DNA of 64,000 nucleotides from Byssothecium circinans. Taxonomy: Eukaryota > Ascomycota > Dothideomycetes > Pleosporales > Massarinaceae. Location: assembly GCA_010015675.1 (NCBI GenBank), contig ML976986.1, positions 283,671 to 347,670 on the forward strand, written 5' to 3'. Shown here piece after piece: positions 58,302 to 64,000 of this stretch. Both the position numbers and the translations under genes were made by a program. Under the pieces are notes generated by a model. It had not been told where the DNA came from and made no database searches. It saw only the letters and a program-made list of their open reading frames with translations. Every line of letters begins with the position of its first letter. The stretch's first letter is position 1.

Positions 58302-59935
58302 ATGGCGACACGGCAGTATAGTGACGCTGCTCCCTCTGCTACCCCTATTGCTCCTACTATCAAGCGGAAAAGGCGAGCGTCTTGTCTGGGCGAGCAGGAA
58401 AGACGTGAGAGGAAAAGAGCAATTGACAGAGAAGCTCAGAGGTCATTGAGAGAAAAGACGAAGACACATATTGCGGAGCTCGAGCGCACTATTAAAATGC
58501 TCAGAGATCAAGATCGAAATGGAACGACAGCGAACCTGCTTACTGAGATCGAGGGCTTGAGAGCCGAAAACGAGAGGTTGAGAGATATCATTGGCAGTGT
58601 AAAGAGTGTGGTTGGAGGCGATCTCTTTCCAAGACCAGCAGACAATGCGACAGGGACTTTGAGTAGTGCGGATGGCGGAGGAGAGGCCGGAGAGAGCGGT
58701 CATTCACCTGCGGACGTGAGTGCTGGTAGGCGAGGCTTCGACGTATACCATGTGAGTATGAAAAGAAACTTACAAGAACGGTAGGTCAGCCAACCCCCAG
58801 ACAGCGAATATCATCCTTTTTGTCGCAAATCGAGACCAACCCGTCATTGTCTCTACCTACGCCTCCGAATAGCCATACACCATCATATTCCAACAACCTA
58901 TTCGACTTCCAATCACCTATCCCATCAGTCTCAGGAACTGTTGATCTGGAGGGCATGATAGCCATGCCCGATCGACCATCGACCACAGATCCCAATCTTG
59001 ATTTGAACATGGATATCCAACTAGTTGAAGAATTTCCAGAAAAGAGCAAAAACGTCTTCAACGATCCAGACTCAACCGCGACCGCTGCATGGGCACCCTT
59101 TATCGCCGAGATTTTTGGAGATGGCTGGCGTTGTCCCTCACCCACAATCCTGCATCTAGGGACCCCCGATTCCGCATCCCCACCCACCACCTGTTCTTCC
59201 ACGACCAGCACGTGTCCTATATGGCAGAATCGTAACGAACTCCTTGGCCAGTCATCTCTCTACAAATCAGGTATTTCTGCCGCTCTTAGTCCTTCTTTTA
59301 GTTCTGATGGATGAGGGGATGTGAGTGTGGAAGTGGAGGCAGACTTATTATACAATGGAACTAAAGATGGGTGAAGCAGTTTTAACGAGTGGGAATAGAT
59401 ACCGACACTCGCGATATGGAAATGTGTGGACCAGTTTTTGTTTGGGATCCTGCCGCCGATGGAACGGTCGGCAGTGGCGTACACGAGCTTCAAACAGTCA
59501 AAGGTAAACCCTCTTTTCGCCTTTCATGCATTTCTTCAGTCATTCCATTTTGGAGGGGACCTCTAATGAAGATTGTAGTACTATCTTAATACTATTAAAC
59601 ACGATCTAGAAAAGGTCTGTGCATGGCTCCGAATAAAGGTAAACTTGCTTTCTATTCTCCTTTCCATTCCACCATATGCTTACTAACACACGTCAGCCTC
59701 ATGCAATCCTCAGCCTCGCACCTTCTTTTTATCGACTTCTTCCCCTGGCTCACTCTCCGCGCCCGCCTCGTGGACACATACACCGCCATCTTCCACACTT
59801 GAGATCTCTCACACTGTTACGCCCCCCTATCTGCGGTTTTGATCGGCTATCCAGCTTCGAGGACGCCTTTTTCTTCGACGGAGCATGAGGATATGGATTC
59901 CGGGTCCACTTTTTAGAAGATACGGCAATTTTGGG
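58302..59935 (+). pseudogene. bZIP transcription factor with broken DUF3425 C-terminal domain
   Basis: Exon 1 (58302-58751) encodes a good bZIP: basic region RRERKRAIDREAQRSLREKT, then a leucine zipper through ELERTIKMLRDQD and IEGLRAENERLRDII. After a 53-base intron, exon 2 starts at 58805 (RISSFLSQIETNPSLSLPTP) and stays open to TGA 59312-59314. The same frame then continues with the DUF3425 region (VEVEADLLYNGTKDG, IPTLAIWKCVDQFLFGILPP, MERSAVAYTSFKQSK). Two more stops lie in that frame at TGA 59372-59374 and TAG 59396-59398. Further pieces follow: EKVCAWLRIK before a donor at 59639 and HLLFIDFFPWLTLRARLVDT after the acceptor at 59695-59696. A protein ending at 59314 would keep the bZIP but lose DUF3425, so residual DNA binding is possible. 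Confidence 0.75.
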
Positions 59936-60161
59936 GGGGTTTGAAATGTGTTGGAGGAGTTTTATGGCGTGTTTCCGGAAAATGAGGGTGTGATTGAAGG
60001 GGATAGAGGGCATTCTAGACATGTCCATTGGAGGAATGGATGAGGAAAGGGAGAAACGAGGCGGAAACGTTCAGTTCGAGGTTTAAGTTGGAGTATTACC
60101 TATCAAAACCATTCCGAAATCCTTCCCCTTGAGGTACTCATGGGCCTTTGATGCTTCCGCC

Positions 60162-60953
60162 TCACACCTCTCCACCCCATCCAAACCCCGTAAGACGCTC
60201 CTCGTCCCTAGCCACCCTGCTCATCTCCTCCAAGCTCTCGACCTCAAGCAGCTCAGCTCCAGGCACCAATTTAATCCTATGCCCCTCAAACTCCCTCCGC
60301 CGCTCCTTCGCCTGATCCACAGGACTCCGAGGGCTCGCCGAATACACGAATCCGACATTAACTCTCTTCCCCTTGTTCTGGACCAAGACAGTAGTCGTCC
60401 AACTCAGCGCACCGCATTTACATGCACGACATTCGACACCGGCAGCGGCTTTGATGGCTTGCTCCAAAGTTTCCTTGTCATGAGTTTTAAAGGCGGTATC
60501 CGCCGCCTTCGCACAGGCGTCTTCTTCATGTATCCACTCCACCCTCCCCTTCCCTCCACTCTGCCACCGAAAACTCGGCCCATTCCTCACGTTTTTCATC
60601 ACCATAAACCACCACATCGGCGCTCTAGCCGGTTTCATCATCTCCCCACTCCCCAGCTGTTCATCATGGACATACTCATCCAGTGAGTTCCCCCCGGTTT
60701 CTCTTCGGACCTCCGCAGCCGCCAAGTTCGGGAGTGGCAGCAGCGCGTTCGCGATGAAGGTATCCGCATTGTGGTGGAAGTACTCGTTGGGGTCAGGGAT
60801 GCAATAGGCGAGGGAAGTGATGGCGATGGGTTGCGGGACGGAGGGGATAGAGGCGCAGTGGCATATCTCGTGGAATGTTGAGGTGGAATTTGGGCGGGGA
60901 AGGTGTGTATGGTGAAGGCGAGGAGGGTGGCTTCTTGGTTGATTTCGCGGCAT
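60162..60953 (-). CDS. hypothetical protein, probable 3' part of a frameshifted gene
   Basis: The open frame gives 263 residues from ATG 60953 but the first 20 (RNQPRSHPPRLHH...) look like a shifted frame. In another frame, directly overlapping, the sequence reads LSLLLTCREINQEATLLAFT, a motif common near the N-terminus of F-box- or 2EXR-like fungal proteins. From about 60887 downwards the listed frame takes over with FHEICHCASIPS and NALLPLPNLAAAEV, which fits the same kind of protein. The C-terminal half (WWFMVMKNVRN, CRACKCGALSW, GHRIKLVPGAE) has no domain that I recognise. I infer a one-base frame lesion near 60895 and a missing start. It could instead be a diverged orphan. Confidence 0.4.
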   Translation of the reverse strand: MPRNQPRSHPPRLHHTHLPRPNSTSTFHEICHCASIPSVPQPIAITSLAYCIPDPNEYFHHNADTFIANALLPLPNLAAAEVRRETGGNSLDEYVHDEQLGSGEMMKPARAPMWWFMVMKNVRNGPSFRWQSGGKGRVEWIHEEDACAKAADTAFKTHDKETLEQAIKAAAGVECRACKCGALSWTTTVLVQNKGKRVNVGFVYSASPRSPVDQAKERRREFEGHRIKLVPGAELLEVESLEEMSRVARDEERLTGFGWGGEV

Positions 60954-61986
60954 GTTAGGAGGAGGGAGAGTGTTGTATGTACTTTTATCTTTTTTCCTTC
61001 TCTGAGTTTGAAACTTTCCCTTTATCTTTGAATTTGCTTTTTATTTTCCATCTTGCCGCCCCCTTTACCACTTCCTTTTTTAGGGATTGTCTTACTTTTT
61101 CTACTTCTATTTCTTCTTTCTCTTTCTTTTATTACCTTGGTTGGCTAGCATGCCGGCGAAGAATGATTCATATATCATATTTTTAATCTCCACCGGTAGG
61201 TAGTTTCATTAAAAATATATAGTCCTTCTATATATCAACCGGTCTATTTAACCACATATATTATTGTAATGGCGGCGGGGGCGGCCCTTACTTTTGCTGT
61301 GCATCTGGTGTCATCAACAGGCCCATTTTTATTGGAAAGTTTTGAGCACATGCGTTCTGGATGTGAGGGGAGATATAAAGCTACATATTTATTTCACATG
61401 ACTAAATAGGATGATAGTTATGTGATTAATAATGATTTCAGGAGTGCTGAAGGAAGGGGGTCGGTAGGTCTAAGCCTACATTAAGCTCAGCCGCACATAC
61501 TATTAGAAGGTAAGCAGAAATAAAGAATCAACAGCGGGGAAGGATCAAGATGGAATAGTAGCGTTATATATGCAAGGATACATAAAGGAGATATGTGATC
61601 ATCCTTGTCTTGAAATCGGTGCCTTGCGATAAGGTTAGATCTGCCTCTAGGTATTGGCGACAACTCTTCGTACTCATCAGCACTGCCACGATTCCCGACT
61701 CCAGGCAGCAAGAAAGGGAGAGGTTGCTCTTCATTAAACTTTTTCTCCAGGTCGTATGGATTACGAGAGAGGAATGATGCTATAAAAACACTTGATAATG
61801 GGTCTTGTTGGTCCGGTCAAACTAAGAGGAAAAGTGGAAAAACAAACATATCCCAGACCAGCTCCGACCCAAACTCCTCCATGCCACTGTTCTTTATGCA
61901 CCTTTGCTGGTGCTGAGGTTGCACTGAAAACTATATGCATAGCACCTTAAACCAACCCGTTCACTCTCATGCACGAAACTATCCGA
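60954..61986. other. T-rich and AT-rich spacer, eIF3a 3' flank
   Basis: T-rich runs at 60985-61140, AT-rich sequence at 61190-61480 and the eIF3a 3' flank from about 61800. No gene recognised. Confidence 0.5.
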
Positions 61987-64000
61987 CTAACCCTGAGTGC
62001 GTTTGAAGGCACCAGGCCTATACTTATTATCGCTGGCGGCTTGAGCAGGTGGGAGAGACTCTTGCGCACTCTCGCGGCCTCGACTATCGCTCCGCTCACC
62101 ATCTTGCTGAAGACCGCGACGATTAGGCGGCACGTGTCCTCCAGAAGCAGGAGATGCAGTCCTGCCCTTGTCGCCCAAGTCGCTGAACCGACCGCGAGAA
62201 GGAGCCTCAAAGCGGCCTGCTGCAGCACCAGCAGGAGACTCGTTGCGGCTAGCGGGGCCTCGTCCGCTTCCCTCACGTTCGCGCCATCCACCAGCTGGGC
62301 TCTCTGAGTTACGAGCTCGAAGCGCTGGTGGAACATAGCCGCCCCTCTTGGGTGCTTCGGGCTCGAGAGCTGCAGATGCAGCGGGTGTAGGCTCTGGCAG
62401 GGGTTGACCAGCAGCCTTCGCAGCCTCACGTTCGCGCCATGAGGGCTTTCCTCCAGCAAGAGCAATTCGAGGAGGCCCAGAAGCTTGGGGCTGATCGCGA
62501 GGTTCGGGAACAGCAGAGCCAGCCTTCTTCGCCGCACGCCTGGCTTCCGCCTCCTCTTCTCGCTGGCGCTGTAGAGCTGCCTTCTCGTCCATCTCCCTGA
62601 TTAATGTTAGTTGGCATACATGGCTTGTTATACAGTGCACATACCGTCGCCTGGCTTCCCGTTCTTCCTTTTCTTGTGCCATCTTCTGCCGTCGCTCTGC
62701 TTCGGCCCTCTCTTTGGCTTCAGCTTCGGCCCTCTCTCGCTCCTCCACTTCTGCTTGTCGGCGCTCTGCCTCCTCGCGCTCGCGCCTCTCCATGGCCAAT
62801 TTCTCCTTGAGCTCTGAGACACGCTTTGCCTTCTTCAGCTCGAGTTCCTTCTGTGCTTGTTTGGTACGCTTCTCGAATTCAGCTCTACGGGCTTGCTTGA
62901 CCTCGGCTGTGAACCTGGAGTAAACTGGTACCAGCCTAGACAGACGGTGCTTCAGTGCCACATCGTCCTTGTGCTTTTGCTCGGCTGCCTTGAGCGACTC
63001 ATCCTTCGCTTTCTCGTACGCAGCTTCATCTTCCTTCATTTGGCGCTCGTAGTCATCCTTGAGGTGCTTGATCTCCTCTTTGCGGTATGCTCGTTCCAAG
63101 TGATCAATCCTCTTGCCAGCGATGCGTAGTTGCTCACCTAGTATGTTCTTCTCCTTCTCCAAGGCGGCCAACTTCATAGCGCGAATGCGGTTTGAATCCA
63201 ATTCGCTGATATCAGCTGGGATTTCAATATCGATCTTCACACCCTGCTTGAGTTCTTTGAGCTGCTTCTCGATTTCCTCACGCTGCACCCGATCTTGTTC
63301 CTGCTTGATGCGTTGCTGGGCACGAACACGCTGTTCTTCGGCTAGACGTCGAGATTCCTCCTCCTTGAGCTGCTGCTGTCGGAGGAGGCGCTTGGTTTGC
63401 TCCTCGCTCTCCTTGGCCTGCTGAGCCTTCAGAGCAGCCTCCTTCTTCTGGGTGATGACATCGCGACGAGCTAGAGTCTCACGATGCTCTTGCTCGGCTC
63501 CTTCCCTAGTTCGAAGAAGAGCCTCCTTCTTGGCTTGTACCCGCTCCGTATTGAAACTGGGATCAACATATTGGCAGGTGACGAAGAGGGACTTTGCAAG
63601 ACGGGTAAGCTGGGAGCGCACAATCTCAGCCGGGGTGCTCTGGAGTCGTTGGACGGAACGTGTCTCGCTCTCAGCGGAGCCAGCACCGGATCCAGAGTGC
63701 ATGGCCTTTGCTGAAGAGAAAACATCAGAGTCAAAGGTAAGCACGCCGGTAGCGTGGTCAACACGAATAGCCAAGTCGCCCTTCTTGCAGCCGTTCATGA
63801 TGAACTTCTCAATGGTGCCACTGCTGACCTGGAAAGGATCCGGGAATTGCGCCAAGTTCAGCACAAAGCTGATTTCCACAGAGTCGTATACCTGAGAGAG
63901 CTGCTGGAAGAGACGGGTAAGAATGACCTGTTGCAGTGGGCCAACATACTTCTTCATCTCCTCATCAGCACCAATCTTGGACAGGATGGGTGAGATCTTG
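61987..64000 (-). CDS. TIF32: translation initiation factor eIF3 subunit a (Tif32), C-terminal part (5' end outside window)
   Basis: Two exons visible: 62645-64000 (open to the window edge) and 61987-62596, with a 48-base GT-AG intron at 62597-62644. The visible protein starts KISPILSKIGADEEMKKYVG and includes the C-terminal end of the PCI domain (QQLSQVYDSVEISFVLNLAQ). Then comes the spectrin-like, strongly charged coiled coil (EERQ/KRA-rich runs such as KLAALEKEKNILGEQLRIAG and DDYERQMKEDEAAYEKAKDE). The end is Arg/Gly/Ser/Pro-rich with RGGYVPPALRARNSESPAGG and a KYRPGAFKRTQG-type end. eIF3a is the scaffold of eIF3 on the 40S subunit and binds eIF3b through its coiled coil. The intron is a multiple of three without stops, so retention would add 16 residues. 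Confidence 0.94.
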   Translation of the reverse strand, partial: KISPILSKIGADEEMKKYVGPLQQVILTRLFQQLSQVYDSVEISFVLNLAQFPDPFQVSSGTIEKFIMNGCKKGDLAIRVDHATGVLTFDSDVFSSAKAMHSGSGAGSAESETRSVQRLQSTPAEIVRSQLTRLAKSLFVTCQYVDPSFNTERVQAKKEALLRTREGAEQEHRETLARRDVITQKKEAALKAQQAKESEEQTKRLLRQQQLKEEESRRLAEEQRVRAQQRIKQEQDRVQREEIEKQLKELKQGVKIDIEIPADISELDSNRIRAMKLAALEKEKNILGEQLRIAGKRIDHLERAYRKEEIKHLKDDYERQMKEDEAAYEKAKDESLKAAEQKHKDDVALKHRLSRLVPVYSRFTAEVKQARRAEFEKRTKQAQKELELKKAKRVSELKEKLAMERREREEAERRQAEVEERERAEAEAKERAEAERRQKMAQEKEEREARRRYVHCITSHVCQLTLIREMDEKAALQRQREEEAEARRAAKKAGSAVPEPRDQPQASGPPRIALAGGKPSWREREAAKAAGQPLPEPTPAASAALEPEAPKRGGYVPPALRARNSESPAGGWREREGSGRGPASRNESPAGAAAGRFEAPSRGRFSDLGDKGRTASPASGGHVPPNRRGLQQDGERSDSRGRESAQESLPPAQAASDNKYRPGAFKRTQG

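Noticed and set aside
58752..58784. A 33-base intron in the bZIP gene ending at the first AG
   Set aside because: Too short for this genome's introns and it shifts the frame; the 53-base choice ending at 58804 keeps the frame open.

Overview
This is nuclear DNA of a filamentous ascomycete. Coding genes carry short GT-AG introns, mostly about 46-125 bases, often with a CTAAC/CTAAT-like branch site. Housekeeping genes are typically fungal (Glc7-type PP1, Hrr25-type CK1, Spc19, Atp18, Rsm22, Tif32/eIF3a). Gene-rich DNA alternates with AT-rich, stop-dense blocks of the kind repeat-induced point mutation (RIP) leaves. The pogo-type transposase tail at the left edge, the DUF7708-NACHT-ankyrin protein and the overall style suggest Dothideomycetes, probably Pleosporales; that placement is inference. 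No tRNA, rRNA or CRISPR array was seen.

Layout. 1-503: 3' end of a pogo/DDE_1 transposase gene. 1547-3172: PH-domain protein. 3173-7217: no supportable gene. 7218-7873: a four-exon gene for a small secreted six-cysteine protein. 8704-11568: two tandem paralogues of a single-pass membrane protein, one a clear pseudogene and one with its signal peptide out of frame. 12445-23140: a dense ordinary block with a four-TM protein, a PAF-acetylhydrolase-like hydrolase, an OXNAD1-like flavoprotein diverging from a monoacylglycerol-lipase-like hydrolase, a mitochondrial CDF metal transporter and D-xylulose kinase. 24856-27903: a NACHT-ankyrin (NLR-like) gene with an early in-frame stop, flanked by AT-rich DNA. 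28663-31412: an SDR convergent with a nitronate monooxygenase that appears to use a 4-base micro-exon. 33366-39181: PP1 and a large LRR protein. 39182-44982: gene-poor, with an AT-rich core. 44983-53247: DASH subunit Spc19 diverging from ATP synthase subunit J, then CK1 and Rsm22. 53248-61986: an accessory stretch with a dead FAD-linked oxidase, an intact enoyl-CoA hydratase, a bZIP gene with a broken C-terminal domain and a probably frameshifted hypothetical gene. 61987-64000: C-terminal part of eIF3a.

How the parts relate. Most genes are independent housekeeping units; no biosynthetic cluster is evident. The accessory genes (secreted protein, membrane-protein pair, NLR, bZIP, FAD oxidase) sit near AT-rich blocks, and five of them carry lesions. 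Several of the nonsense codons are one C-to-T or G-to-A step from a sense codon, so the window looks like a place where accessory genes are being lost, possibly through RIP leakage or drift.

All exon junctions were read by eye from splice signals, frame continuity and conserved protein motifs. Exon sums were checked to be multiples of three. No similarity search was run.
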